A DNA stretch of 64,000 nt from Nocardia aurea (GTDB lineage Bacteria; Actinomycetota; Actinomycetes; Mycobacteriales; Mycobacteriaceae): assembly GCF_003123685.1 (NCBI RefSeq), contig NZ_QCYJ01000029.1, positions 186,001-250,000 of the forward strand. Direction: 5' to 3'. Below are positions 35,816 to 44,674 of the stretch, piece after piece. A model generated the notes under the pieces. That model was not told the origin of the DNA. It did not search any database and worked only from the letters and a program-made list of their open reading frames with translations. Numbering within the stretch: the stretch's first letter is position 1; each line of letters starts with the position of its first letter. The position numbers were made by a program, and so were the translations under genes.

Positions 35816-36173
35816 CGAGCACCTTCTCGAGGGTGGTGGTGTCCGGCATCGAATTCCACGGCGCACCGGGGGTAGTCGCCTTGCCGATCTGGGGATGACG
35901 CACAGTGATCTTGCCCGCGTGCAGCAGGTCCGAAAGCAGAATCGTGGTGATGCCGACGGGAATTCGAAGTTCCGCGGCGATCTCGACCACCGCGGTCGGC
36001 GCCCGGCACATCGTCAGGATCGCGGCGTGTTCACTGCTCATCCCCGACGTCGGCTCGGATTCGCTGACCACCAGGGTGACGAAGTCGAAGCGCTCGTAAT
36101 CCGGTTTGCTTCGCCCGCCGGTCAGTGTGTACAGCCGGTCGGGATCCTCGTCACGGCCTGGTCTACTGCTCAC
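35796..36173 (-). CDS. cvnC: DUF742 protein of conservon (CvnC-like)
   Basis: 125 residues, GTG start overlapping the roadblock stop as GTGA. The sequence RLYTLTGGRSKPDYERFDFVTLV, then EHAAILTMCRAPTAVVEIAAELRIPVGITTILLSDLLHAGKI, is DUF742, a predicted winged-helix domain. In conservons it interacts with the sensor and GTPase. The end overlaps the GTPase start by 20 bases. Confidence 0.92.
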   Translation of the reverse strand: MSSRPGRDEDPDRLYTLTGGRSKPDYERFDFVTLVVSESEPTSGMSSEHAAILTMCRAPTAVVEIAAELRIPVGITTILLSDLLHAGKITVRHPQIGKATTPGAPWNSMPDTTTLEKVLVGLRNI

Positions 36174-36586
36174 GACACGCTCTCCTCCCCGAAGCGCGGG
36201 GTGGTCGCCAAATGGTCACCGAGCTGTTCGACCAACTCCCGCATGTTGTGGCCGACCAGGCCCGCGTCCGAGTCCTCCCCCGCGACGACCGCGATATGCG
36301 CGCCCATGCCCGCGTCGACGATGAACAGGATGCCGCCGTGGAATTCGGTCATCGACTGACGCACACCCGAGCGTCCGTCACCGAATTCGATCGACGCGCC
36401 GTGCGAGAGGCTCTGGATCCCGGCGGCGATGGCCGCCAGTTGATCGGCACTGTCCTCGGTGAGGCGTTCGCTGTGGCACATCTTGAGCCCGTCGCTGGAC
36501 AGCAGCAGCGCATGCCTGGTGCCAGGGGTGCGGGACAGGAGTTGTTCGAGCAACCAGCTCAGCTGCGAGGGCACGGAAGTTGTCAT
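36170..36586 (-). CDS. cvnB: roadblock/LC7 protein of conservon (CvnB-like)
   Basis: 138 residues. LSWLLEQLLSRTPGTRHALLLSSDGLKMCHSERLTEDSADQLAAIAAGIQSLS and ILFIVDAGMGAHIAVVAGEDSDAGLVGHNMRELVEQLG match the roadblock/LC7 fold. Such proteins act on Ras-like GTPases, and the GTPase is encoded two genes downstream. It overlaps both neighbours. Confidence 0.94.
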   Translation of the reverse strand: MTTSVPSQLSWLLEQLLSRTPGTRHALLLSSDGLKMCHSERLTEDSADQLAAIAAGIQSLSHGASIEFGDGRSGVRQSMTEFHGGILFIVDAGMGAHIAVVAGEDSDAGLVGHNMRELVEQLGDHLATTPRFGEESVS

Positions 36587-38052
36587 CAGTCGTTCTCCTG
36601 GGCGGCAGATGGGGCGGATACGGCGGGCTCCCGGCCGGTGATCGCCCGCTGGAACGCACCGAGCGCGGCGGGTTTCGTCGTCGTCGGCGGGGAGCTGATC
36701 TCGGCGGGTTTCTTGTCGCTCAGACCTTCGGGATGGACAGCGGCGAAAGTACTTCCACGCCGCCGTTTGGGCAGTTCGATACCGGTCGACGACGGAGCCG
36801 GCGCGACCGCGGCCGGCGCGGCGACCGCAAGGGCCCTCGGTGCGGGCGGACCCACCGGGGGTTCGACCACGGAGATGTCGACCCTGGTGGTGAGATCTCG
36901 CGGCACCACGACCACGACAGCGGTGCCGCCGATGGCCGAGGGCCGGTAGGACACGGTGAGCCCGTGTTTGCGCGCCAGGTAGCCGACCACCGCGAGACCG
37001 AGCCTGGTCCCCGACAGGGTCGACAGATCCGTGCCCGAGGTGTTCCGGCTACCGGGCGCGACAGACGAGACGGAGGCTTCGGCGCGCCGCAGCGCGGACT
37101 CGCTCATCACCAGGCCGCTGTCCTCGATGGTGAGCACCACGCCCGCCGGAACCTCGGCCGCGTACAGATGCACCTCGGTGGTGGGCGGTGAGAAGTTGCA
37201 GGCATTGTCGATCAACTCGGCGAGGGCGTGCATGACGCCCTCCGCCGCGTGGCCCGCGATCGCGATATTCGCGACGGCGCGCAACCGGACCCGCTGGTAG
37301 CCGGCGACGCGGCCCATCGCGCCACGCAGAATCGACTGCATGGCGATGGGTTTGGCCCAGCGCCGACCCGACCGCGAACCGCTGAGCACCGCGATACTGT
37401 CGGCCAGACGGCCCGCCTGGGCGGTGTGATGATCCAACTGCAACAGGTCGGCGAGCACGGACGGATCGGAGTGCTTGTGCTCCATCTCGCGCAGCTCGGC
37501 GAGCATGCTCGTCGTCATCGCCTGCATACGTCCCGCGGCGCCCGCGAACGCCGCCATGGCCGCCACGCGACGGCTCTCACTGCTCCTGGCCGCCGAATAA
37601 TGTTCTGCCGTGGCTTGTTCCGCGGCCGCGACCTGGGAACGTAGCTCGGCGGTCGCTGAGACGATGGTGACATGCGCTTCGTCGCGGGTGGCGAGTACAT
37701 CGCCGCGCGCCGCCGCGAGTTGTTCACGGGTGGCGACCACCTCGGCGCGGGCATCCAGAGAAGCCCTCCGGAAATACACCGCCGCCGACACCGCTACCGA
37801 AAGTACGACCGCGGTCGTTCCGGCGCCGATGGCCAACGGAATTCGCATTTCCTCCGGCGCGTAGTACACCGCGACGCCGACGCCGCCCGAGGAGATGAGA
37901 AGGCATCCCCACCATGTCACGTGTGGGAGGCGCCTACCACGGACCGGAGGGTCCCCAACGCCGTCATCCACTTGATTCGATGACTGTGACAAAGTCCGTA
38001 CTACCACCCTCGCGTGCTCGCCTACCGGGGAGAATTCGTTATCCCCTGACAC
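36586..38052 (-). CDS. cvnA: conservon sensor histidine-kinase-like ATPase (CvnA-like)
   Basis: 488 residues if started at GTG 38052; a start at 38142 or a later GTG in RVVVRTL is possible. Two N-terminal membrane helices (THVTWWGCLLISSGGVGVAVYYA region and IPLAIGAGTTAVVLSVAVSAAVYF) precede a long coiled coil (about 125-190). A GHKL ATPase domain follows (ELIDNACNFSPP; GTRLGLAVVGYLARKHGL). The C-terminal tail is Pro/Ala rich. The conserved phosphorylated His of true kinases is not obvious. It heads the operon cvnABCD-P450-P450. Confidence 0.88.
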   Translation of the reverse strand: MSGDNEFSPVGEHARVVVRTLSQSSNQVDDGVGDPPVRGRRLPHVTWWGCLLISSGGVGVAVYYAPEEMRIPLAIGAGTTAVVLSVAVSAAVYFRRASLDARAEVVATREQLAAARGDVLATRDEAHVTIVSATAELRSQVAAAEQATAEHYSAARSSESRRVAAMAAFAGAAGRMQAMTTSMLAELREMEHKHSDPSVLADLLQLDHHTAQAGRLADSIAVLSGSRSGRRWAKPIAMQSILRGAMGRVAGYQRVRLRAVANIAIAGHAAEGVMHALAELIDNACNFSPPTTEVHLYAAEVPAGVVLTIEDSGLVMSESALRRAEASVSSVAPGSRNTSGTDLSTLSGTRLGLAVVGYLARKHGLTVSYRPSAIGGTAVVVVVPRDLTTRVDISVVEPPVGPPAPRALAVAAPAAVAPAPSSTGIELPKRRRGSTFAAVHPEGLSDKKPAEISSPPTTTKPAALGAFQRAITGREPAVSAPSAAQEND

Positions 38053-38427
38053 CTCACTTCTTGTTCGGACGTTGTCAAATAAGCAGACCGACAAGCAGTT
38101 TCGAATATCGGGACACGAGCATAGCGGTAGCCGGGAATGCACGCGACCGGTAGGTCACGAGAAGATGTCGATCAGCCGCATTGCGCTGCGTACGGCCGCC
38201 GAATCGGGGCGTGCGACAGGTGTTGCCACGAGGTCGCCCGCGTCTCGCATCGGAAATGCCACGGCGACAGGTTGTTCGCTGCGCCCGACGACGACGCGGA
38301 TCGTTCGATGAGGCCGATCGCCCCGTTGGTGATCTTGACAACACCTACGTATTATCCAGTGCACCAACGCTATTCGTCTCCGACGCCGTTACTGTTCGTT
38401 CGCCGGTTCGACTAGCGTTGAACCATT
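38053..38427. other. divergent promoter region of conservon and YdjM-type gene
   Basis: 375 bases, with relatively AT-rich stretches near 38050-38120 and 38330-38400. No conserved reading frame. It should hold promoters for both directions. I could not fix promoter hexamers with confidence. Confidence 0.4.
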
Positions 38428-39144
38428 ATGCTCGGACACTCACATGCGACCAGTGGCGCGTTGGCCTGGTCGGGGGCAGCAGTGGCGCTGCCCATCACCG
38501 CGTTGACCTATCCGGCCGTGCAGACGGGCGTCGGACATCTCGGCATCGCCGACCTCTTACTCGGCACCTTCCTCACCGCGGGAGCCGCACTGCTCCCGGA
38601 CGCGGACCACCCCAACAGTTCCATCGCGCACGTGCTCGGACCGATCTCCCACATCCTGTGCACCATCATCTCGAAGGTGTCCGGCGGACATCGGCACGGC
38701 ACGCACTCACTGCTGTTCGTCGCCCTCGTCACCTACGGAACGTGGGCCGGCGTGCACTGGCTCGGCAAACCGTTCACCCTCGCGCTCGTATTCTTCCTGC
38801 TGGCCTTGGCCGTTCGCGCCCTGCACCTGTGCCCCGGCGGCGACAGCGTGAAAGCCTGGGGCACCGTCGCCGTCCTGGCCGCCGCCGGAACATTCGCGAT
38901 GGATCACTGGCTCGCGGACAAACCGTCGTGGCTGCCCTTCGCCGTCGGACTCGGCGCCCTGGCCCACATCCTCGGCGACTGCCTCACCGACAAGGGATGC
39001 AGGCTCTTCTGGCCGTTCGACATCCGGGTGCGGTTCCCGATCATCGAACGCACCGGCAACAAGGTCGAGACCTGGCTCATCTCACCGCTTTTCGTCGCGG
39101 GCACGCTCGCGGTGCTCTGGTACGCGATCACACGCCAGCCCTGA
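38428..39144 (+). CDS. YdjM-type membrane-bound metal-dependent hydrolase
   Basis: 238 residues. Metal-ligand motifs are GHSHATSGAL at the start, LPDADHPNS, GGHRHGTHSLLF and HILGDCLTDKG, which is the pattern of PF04307. Several hydrophobic helices are present. A relative in E. coli is a LexA-controlled inner membrane protein; the substrate is unknown. A 34-base part of its 3' end recurs at 24522. A hairpin follows the stop. Confidence 0.9.
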   Translation: MLGHSHATSGALAWSGAAVALPITALTYPAVQTGVGHLGIADLLLGTFLTAGAALLPDADHPNSSIAHVLGPISHILCTIISKVSGGHRHGTHSLLFVALVTYGTWAGVHWLGKPFTLALVFFLLALAVRALHLCPGGDSVKAWGTVAVLAAAGTFAMDHWLADKPSWLPFAVGLGALAHILGDCLTDKGCRLFWPFDIRVRFPIIERTGNKVETWLISPLFVAGTLAVLWYAITRQP

Positions 39145-39148
39145 GAGC

Positions 39149-39171
39149 GGCGCCGATTCCTGATCGGCGCC
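39149..39171. terminator. hairpin after YdjM-type gene
   Basis: Arms GGCGCCGAT and ATCGGCGCC, 5-base loop, 4 bases after the stop codon. No T-tract. Confidence 0.65.
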
Positions 39172-39725
39172 ACCACCGGCGACTCGACAGTCGAAGACGG
39201 AAACGTACCGCGCGTGGAGCCCTTCTCGTCTGGAGCTTTCTTTGTGGTGGCTGTTATGAAGGAAGCTCGGCCGGGGTATGGCATCAGTGCATTAATACGC
39301 ATATCCGGATAGCGGGATTTATCGAATGACCCGCAGTGCGACATACGACGTGGACGACGAGCCGAAGCAGCACATAGTCCGACAGACTACAGCTGCACGG
39401 TGCCGTCGAAAGCTTCATCGCCGGGCCGCGGTTCGAGGCGACACTTCCCCGGTGTGCAGGGATGACCGACGCTCGTACCCATATCTGACGAAACAGCTCG
39501 TGTCACCCGACCGGACACGGTCGCGATATCGGCGGCCGCCGAACCCGTTGCAGCGGTGCTTCACGGCGGCCACTCCCCTGCTCTATGCGGTTTTTGTCGT
39601 GCGGTCAGTCGTTGTCGACGGATGGATAGGAGATTGGCATGCATTGATGCGCATATATACGTATCATGATTTCTTTTGTGGTTGAACCGACCATGCGATG
39701 CGTGACGCCCGAGCTAACCTGAGCC
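39172..39725. other. intergenic region with relatively AT-rich patches
   Basis: 554 bases with no recognisable gene. Two near-identical 16-base stretches, at 39289-39304 and 39641-39656, match at 14 of 16 positions (GCATT[A/G]AT[A/G]CGCATAT). The second lies 70 bp before the SMP-30-like start and may be part of its control region. Confidence 0.45.
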
Positions 39726-40730
39726 ATGACCGCTGGACCGACAATGAAGCCGCAACGCTGGCAACCTCCCCGAGCCACGGCTCGCGCACGCCGAACCAGC
39801 AGCACTCCTCCCCTGCCCCCGGTGAGCCGACTCGAACTCCCCGGCGACGGGCCCGAGGATGTCGTCCTCTCTTCCGACGGCAAGCTGATCGTCGGAATAC
39901 ACGACGGCTCCATCCTGGCGATCGATCCGGCCGACGGGTCGGTGCGGAAACTGGCTGATACCGGCGGCAGGCCACTCGGCCTGCACGCCGACGCGGACGG
40001 AAGTCTGCTCATCTGCGATTTCGAGCGGGGCCTGCTCGAAAGGCGTCCCGATGGCACGTTGGAGGTGCTCGTCGACGAAGTCGACGGTGAGCGGTTGAAG
40101 TTCGCGAGCAATGTCGTGCGCGACGCCGACGGCACGATCTACTTCTCCTCGTCCACGAGTCGGTACTCGCTCGCGGAATACACCGGCGACCTGCTGGAGC
40201 ATTCGGGTACCGGCAGGCTGATGCGGCGCGATCCGGACGGCGGGGTCGAAACCCTTCTCACGGGATTGCAATTCGCGAACGGGGTCGTGTTGGCCCCCGA
40301 CCGCACCTGTGTGCTGGTCGCGGAGACCGCGGGCTACCGGGTGGCCCGCTATTGGCTCACCGGCCCGAAGGCGGGTACCCACGACATCCTCGTCGAGAAT
40401 CTTCCCGGTTTCCCGGACAATATGGCCCTCGGCAGCGACGGTCTGGTGTGGATCGCGGTTCCCGCTCCGAGGGATCCGCTGCTGGATCGTCTGCTTCCGC
40501 TGCCGGGGATTCTGCGGCGCGTCGTCTGGGCGCTGCCGGATCGGGCCCGCCCGAAGCCGAAACGCACGGTGTGGGTGCAGGCCGTCGACTTCGACGGCCG
40601 GTTGGTGCACGACCTGCAATGCGAAGGCACCGATTTCTCGATGGTGACCGGCGTCGTCGAGCAGGACGGGACGTTGTATCTGGGCAGCCTCACGGAGTCC
40701 GCGGTGGCGGTGACGCGAGTTCCGGCGTAG
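39726..40730 (+). CDS. SMP-30/gluconolactonase/strictosidine synthase-like beta-propeller protein
   Basis: 334 residues. Repeated blades are visible: EDVVLSSDGKLIVGIHDGSILAID, GRPLGLHADADGSLLICDFERGLLER, FASNVVRDADGTIYFSSSTSRY, FANGVVLAPDRTCVLVAETAGYRVARYWLTG, FPDNMALGSDGLVWIAV. The ASN and FAN/PDN positions are the usual metal-binding sites. The family includes lactonases and strictosidine-synthase-like enzymes, so a lactone or ester substrate is likely. The basic N-terminus up to about residue 30 may be wrongly extended, with a later start possible. Confidence 0.85.
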   Translation: MTAGPTMKPQRWQPPRATARARRTSSTPPLPPVSRLELPGDGPEDVVLSSDGKLIVGIHDGSILAIDPADGSVRKLADTGGRPLGLHADADGSLLICDFERGLLERRPDGTLEVLVDEVDGERLKFASNVVRDADGTIYFSSSTSRYSLAEYTGDLLEHSGTGRLMRRDPDGGVETLLTGLQFANGVVLAPDRTCVLVAETAGYRVARYWLTGPKAGTHDILVENLPGFPDNMALGSDGLVWIAVPAPRDPLLDRLLPLPGILRRVVWALPDRARPKPKRTVWVQAVDFDGRLVHDLQCEGTDFSMVTGVVEQDGTLYLGSLTESAVAVTRVPA

Positions 40731-40748
40731 TCCACCCGCAGCGCAACC

Positions 40749-40778
40749 CATTTCAGTGCACGACTGTACACTGAAATG
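40749..40778. promoter_or_regulatory. inverted repeat directly before lipase-like gene
   Basis: Arms CATTTCAGTG and CACTGAAATG are perfect over 10 bp with a 10-base spacer. The repeat ends one base before the ATG at 40780. No T-tract follows, so it looks more like a repressor site than a terminator. Confidence 0.6.
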
Positions 40779-40779
40779 C

Positions 40780-41991
40780 ATGAGTGGTACCCACCCGCAA
40801 CGCAAGGCCGAAGTGCGGGCGCTGGCGCGATTGGCCGGAGACGAACTCGGCGGCGCGGTCGACGGTATCGGCGCGGTCCACCGCGCGATCTCCGACCGGG
40901 TCTTCGCCGCCGTGCGGCTCGGGGTCGGACCGGCGGCGCAGCCGGTGAAACTGGTGCACGACGCGATCACCGACGGCGTGTACCGGGCGGTGAGCGCAGC
41001 GGCGGTGGCCGCGGGCGCGGTCGCGGAACATACGGCCGACGTACCGGGCGTCGCGCCCTCGCGCACCGTCTACGGGTCGGGATTGCTCGCCGCGTTGCAG
41101 GGGCTGATCGGTGACACGCTCGCCGATCAGCGGCCGATTCTGGCCGGCCCCATGACCTTCCGGCGCGCGGGCGCGCCGATAGCCGCCGAACAGGTCGCGG
41201 CGGGACTCACACGGCCGAGCGGGCATATCGTGGTCTTCCTGCACGGACTGGTGGAAACCGAACATGCCTGGCATCTGGGCGGCGGGCCCAGCTATGCCGA
41301 GCGGCTCGACACCGACATGGGCTGTTCGGCGCTACAGATCAGATACAACAGCGGTCTGCGCATTCACGACAATGCCGCGCAGCTGAGCGAACTGATGCAG
41401 CGGCTGGTCGATCACTGGCCCGTGCCGGTCGAGCGGATATCGCTGGTCGGTCATTCGATGGGCGGGCTGATCGTGCGCGGCGCGTGTTTCGAAGCCACCG
41501 AAGCCGGACGGACATGGGTGCGCGCCGTGCGCAAGGTCGTGTGCCTGGGTTCTCCGCATCTGGGTGCGCCGCTGGAACAGGTGGTGCACCACGGCTCGTC
41601 GCTGCTCGGTCTGCTGCCGGAGACACGTCCGTTCGGGCGTTTGCTGCGCAGGCGCAGTGCCGGAATTCGGGATCTGCGGCGGGGATCGGTACTCGAGGAC
41701 GCCGAGGCCGCCGATATTCCGCTGCTCGAAGGCGTCGACCACTACTTCGTGACTGCGAGTATCACCCGCAGTCCACGTAATCCACTCGGGCGCGTACTCG
41801 GTGACGGCCTGGTGCTCACACCCAGTGGCGCGGGCAGGAACCGATCCCGTCGGATCGGCTTCGAGGAATCGAACGGGCTACATCTGCCGGGGGCGAACCA
41901 TTTCACGCTCCTGAACCACGAGGCCGTGTACGCGGCGCTGCGTGACTGGCTCGGCGCTTCGGAGGCGGCGCGGGCCGACAGCACCGGCTGA
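40780..41991 (+). CDS. alpha/beta-hydrolase (lipase/PGAP1-like)
   Basis: 403 residues from ATG 40780. About 140 N-terminal residues are Ala-rich and helical. Then come the oxyanion region VVFLHGLVETEHAWHL, the nucleophile elbow LVGHSMGGLIVRG, and the late His in GANHFTLLNHEAVY; an Asp in the region before it would complete the triad. LGSPHLGAPLEQ is typical of lipases of the PGAP1 type. There is no clear signal peptide. An inverted repeat overlaps the ribosome-binding region, so the message may be leaderless or tightly repressed. Confidence 0.88.
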   Translation: MSGTHPQRKAEVRALARLAGDELGGAVDGIGAVHRAISDRVFAAVRLGVGPAAQPVKLVHDAITDGVYRAVSAAAVAAGAVAEHTADVPGVAPSRTVYGSGLLAALQGLIGDTLADQRPILAGPMTFRRAGAPIAAEQVAAGLTRPSGHIVVFLHGLVETEHAWHLGGGPSYAERLDTDMGCSALQIRYNSGLRIHDNAAQLSELMQRLVDHWPVPVERISLVGHSMGGLIVRGACFEATEAGRTWVRAVRKVVCLGSPHLGAPLEQVVHHGSSLLGLLPETRPFGRLLRRRSAGIRDLRRGSVLEDAEAADIPLLEGVDHYFVTASITRSPRNPLGRVLGDGLVLTPSGAGRNRSRRIGFEESNGLHLPGANHFTLLNHEAVYAALRDWLGASEAARADSTG

Positions 41992-42012
41992 GGGAGCGAA
42001 TATTCGGTTCGG

Positions 42013-43107
42013 TCAGAACAGCTGGTCGGAGTGGGCTTCCGCTTCGGCGCGCACGTCGACGGCGAACTGTTCCTCGATCGCGTCGTCGTCGCCCGCGCTG
42101 TGTGCCGCGTAGAGCAGCAGGCATCCGCGGATTCCGTCGAGCAGATCTTCGAGCAGGTCCAGCGCGGGGCGGACCGGGTCGAGCCTGCTGATCCGGAATT
42201 CGGCGAGCATCGCGGCGCGCGTGGCACTGTCGACCTCGTATTTGCGCGCCTGCTCCTCGATTTCGGCCACGCGGGCGACGACACCCCACGGCGAGGGCAC
42301 ATGTCCCTCGGATACCGCGATGGCCTCGGCGATCAGATCGACGACGATCTCGGTGGGGCTCTCCCCCGCGACCGAGCGTTCCAGGACCAGCGTCGGGGTC
42401 TGGACCTGGAGCGCCTCGATATCGTCGGCTTCGACCACGACTTCGGCGGCGGGTACGTCGGCGATCTCCGCGGTCACCTCCGCGGCGGCGTAGAGCCAGT
42501 GGGCGGCCGCGACCGAGGCCGAGGCCGGGTCGAGTTCGGTGAACAGTTCGAGGGAGCCGAGCGGGTCGGCGCGCAGCAGTTCGTGGGCGGCCTGGACCTG
42601 CGCCGGGGACACGTCGGGGCGCGACATCTCCACCGCTTGGCGCGAGCGGCCCGACAGATCCCCCAGTTCGGCGGATTCGATCGCCGCCTGTTCCCGCTCG
42701 ACCTCGGAGACGATGACGTCGGTCAATGTCTCGATGTCGATTCCGTGCAGTGCGCGTCCGACCCGGTGCGCGGATTCGACGACGCCGCTGTAGGAGACGA
42801 TCAGTCCCTCTTCGGTGGGGAGGTGCGGGGCACGTATGCCCGCCTCGACCTCTTTGAAGTTGCGGCGTTCCTCGGCCCGTCGCCACGCCTCGCTGTTGGG
42901 CACGTCGGGATCGCCCGCGGCGCTGGCGGGGTGGGTGTAGGTGCGCCATTGGAATCGCGACAGCGTGGTCAGATTCGACGCGAGGCTCGTCGCCTGATCC
43001 GAAGTGACCGGTGGCAGCACGGCCACGGTCTCGGACAGGTCGCCGCGTCCGGTCGCCCAGATTGCCACGAGTGCGTTGCGGCCTGCGTCGAATGCGTATC
43101 GGGTCAC
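42013..43107 (-). CDS. hypothetical protein, 364 residues
   Basis: I do not recognise a family. With GTG 43107 the protein begins VTRYAFDAGRNALVAIWATGRGDLSETVAVLPP; a TTG at 43149 would add 14 residues. It is acidic and mostly helical, with no membrane segments or Cys motifs. Mid-protein are EVVVEADDIEALQVQTPTLVLERSVAGESPTEIVVDLIAEAI and a Leu-rich helix LDPVRPALDLLEDLLDGIRGCLLLYAAHSAG. It is monocistronic and convergent with the hydrolase. Codon use fits a real gene. Confidence 0.75.
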   Translation of the reverse strand: MTRYAFDAGRNALVAIWATGRGDLSETVAVLPPVTSDQATSLASNLTTLSRFQWRTYTHPASAAGDPDVPNSEAWRRAEERRNFKEVEAGIRAPHLPTEEGLIVSYSGVVESAHRVGRALHGIDIETLTDVIVSEVEREQAAIESAELGDLSGRSRQAVEMSRPDVSPAQVQAAHELLRADPLGSLELFTELDPASASVAAAHWLYAAAEVTAEIADVPAAEVVVEADDIEALQVQTPTLVLERSVAGESPTEIVVDLIAEAIAVSEGHVPSPWGVVARVAEIEEQARKYEVDSATRAAMLAEFRISRLDPVRPALDLLEDLLDGIRGCLLLYAAHSAGDDDAIEEQFAVDVRAEAEAHSDQLF

Positions 43108-43396
43108 GTCGCTCAGTCTTGCCGATATACCGTCGCGGCGCTTGCGCAATACGTCCCATTTGCGACACGGGGCCGGGCGTTTCCACGCCGTTCGGTGACC
43201 TACGGCGACAAAACCCTTGCTGACGACGTGTTTTCGCGAACCGGTCGCGGCGGTTCCCGGTGCCGGACGCGAGATGCGTCACGTCGGCGCACCGGTGCGT
43301 CCGCGAGCGGACTCGCCGACCGGGGACCGGTGGTCGCGGTGCGACAATCGACGGCAGGCTCCGGGCAGACCTGCCCGGCCGGACCAAGGATGGCAG

Positions 43397-44194
43397 ATGA
43401 CTCTCGATCACGGTGACCCGGGCGACGCGCCTTCGATTCCGGCGCCCACCGCGCCGGTGGTGAATTCGGCGCGTCCGGCGGCGGCCGAGGAGGCGAGGAC
43501 CATCGCCGCGTCGACCAATACCGCGACGCTGGCGAGTCTGAGCGAGGACGGGACGCCGTGGGCGTCGTTCGTCACCTACGGCCTGCTCGACGGTCAGCCG
43601 GTGCTGTGCGTGTCGCGGATGGCCGAGCACGGTCGCAATCTGGAAGCCGATCCACGTGCGAGCATCGCGGTGGTCGAGCCGAATCCGCCCGCCGACCCGT
43701 TGGCGGGGAGTCGGATCACGCTGGCCGGTGTGGTGGAACTGCCCGTCGGCGACGAAGCGGCGGCGGCGCGGGAGGCGCATCTCGCGGCGGTGCCCGCGGC
43801 GAAGTACTACATCGATTACAGCGATTTCTCGCTGTGGGTGTTGCGGGTGCGCCGGATTCGCTGGGTCGGCGGGTACGGGCGGATGGATTCGGCGAGCGCC
43901 GAGGATTACGCGGCGGCGGCACCGGATCCGGTGGTGCCGAGCGCGGCGCGCGCGATCGAGCATCTGAACGCCGATCACGCGGATTCGCTGCTGTCGATGG
44001 CGCGGGTTCTGGGTGGCTATCCCGACGCGAGCGAGGCCGCGTGCGAGCGGGCCGACCGGTACGGGCTCGATCTTCGGGTGGTCACCGCGCGCGGTGTGGC
44101 ACGCACCCGAGTGGGGTACGCGCAGCGGATCGACAGCGCCGATCAGCTCAGGGCGGCGACGGTCGAGTTGGCGCGGCGGGCGCCCGAGGCCTGA
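43397..44194 (+). CDS. HugZ-like pyridoxamine-phosphate-oxidase-fold protein with DUF2470
   Basis: 265 residues from ATG 43397, AAGGA box upstream. The N-terminal split-barrel (TLASLSEDGTPWASFVTYGLLDGQPVLCVSRMAEHGRNLEADPRASI) is followed by LWVLRVRRIRWVGGYGRM. The C-terminal DUF2470 domain begins at about 185 (AIEHLNADHADSLLSMAR). This order is that of HugZ-type heme-utilisation or heme-degrading proteins. The C-terminal His-containing loop that binds heme in HugZ cannot be verified here. Monocistronic. Confidence 0.88.
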   Translation: MTLDHGDPGDAPSIPAPTAPVVNSARPAAAEEARTIAASTNTATLASLSEDGTPWASFVTYGLLDGQPVLCVSRMAEHGRNLEADPRASIAVVEPNPPADPLAGSRITLAGVVELPVGDEAAAAREAHLAAVPAAKYYIDYSDFSLWVLRVRRIRWVGGYGRMDSASAEDYAAAAPDPVVPSAARAIEHLNADHADSLLSMARVLGGYPDASEAACERADRYGLDLRVVTARGVARTRVGYAQRIDSADQLRAATVELARRAPEA

Positions 44195-44204
44195 GTCGGC
44201 GCCC

Positions 44205-44591
44205 TCACGCTTCGTACAGTTCCAGCGGCAGGTCGTCGGGGTCGTAGAAGAAGGCCATCCGTTTGCCGGTCGCGTCGTCCACGCGCAGTTCCTCGGTGCG
44301 GACACCGCGGGCGGCGAGTTCGGCGAGTGTGGCGGCGACGTCGGTGACCACGAAGGCCAGGTGGCGCAGACCGCACGCCTCGGGTCGGGTTCGCCGGGGC
44401 GGGGTGACCGGGAAGGAGAACAGTTCGACGCGGCCGCCGCCGGGTATCGCCAGATCGAGTTTGTAGGAGCGACGCTCGGCGCGGTACTCCTCGGCGATGA
44501 CCTCGAGCCCGAGGGTGCCGGTGTAGAACTCCTTCGATTTCCGGTAGTCCGAGGCGATGATCGCTATGTGGTGGATCCCGAGGAATTCCAT
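44205..44591 (-). CDS. VOC-family (glyoxalase-like) protein, YaeR type
   Basis: 128 residues from ATG 44591. Motifs HHIAIIASDYRKSKEFYTGTLGLEVIAEEYRAERRSYKLDLAI, LRHLAFVVTDVAATLAELAARGV and FFYDPDDLPLELYE provide the two beta-alpha-beta modules, with metal ligands His and Glu. The close YaeR/GloA2 group has no proven substrate. Its stop lies 10 bases from the end of the HugZ-like gene on the other strand. Confidence 0.9.
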   Translation of the reverse strand: MEFLGIHHIAIIASDYRKSKEFYTGTLGLEVIAEEYRAERRSYKLDLAIPGGGRVELFSFPVTPPRRTRPEACGLRHLAFVVTDVAATLAELAARGVRTEELRVDDATGKRMAFFYDPDDLPLELYEA

Positions 44592-44674
44592 GGGCGCAGA
44601 CGGTAGCGCAGGGCCGGGGTCGGGCGGGCGATGTCGGGGCGTATACGCCGCGATCCCGCAACCCGGGCGCGCTG

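Noticed and set aside
41903..44305. 800-codon minus-strand frame
   Set aside because: Arg/Pro-rich translation across several real genes in other frames; no domain.
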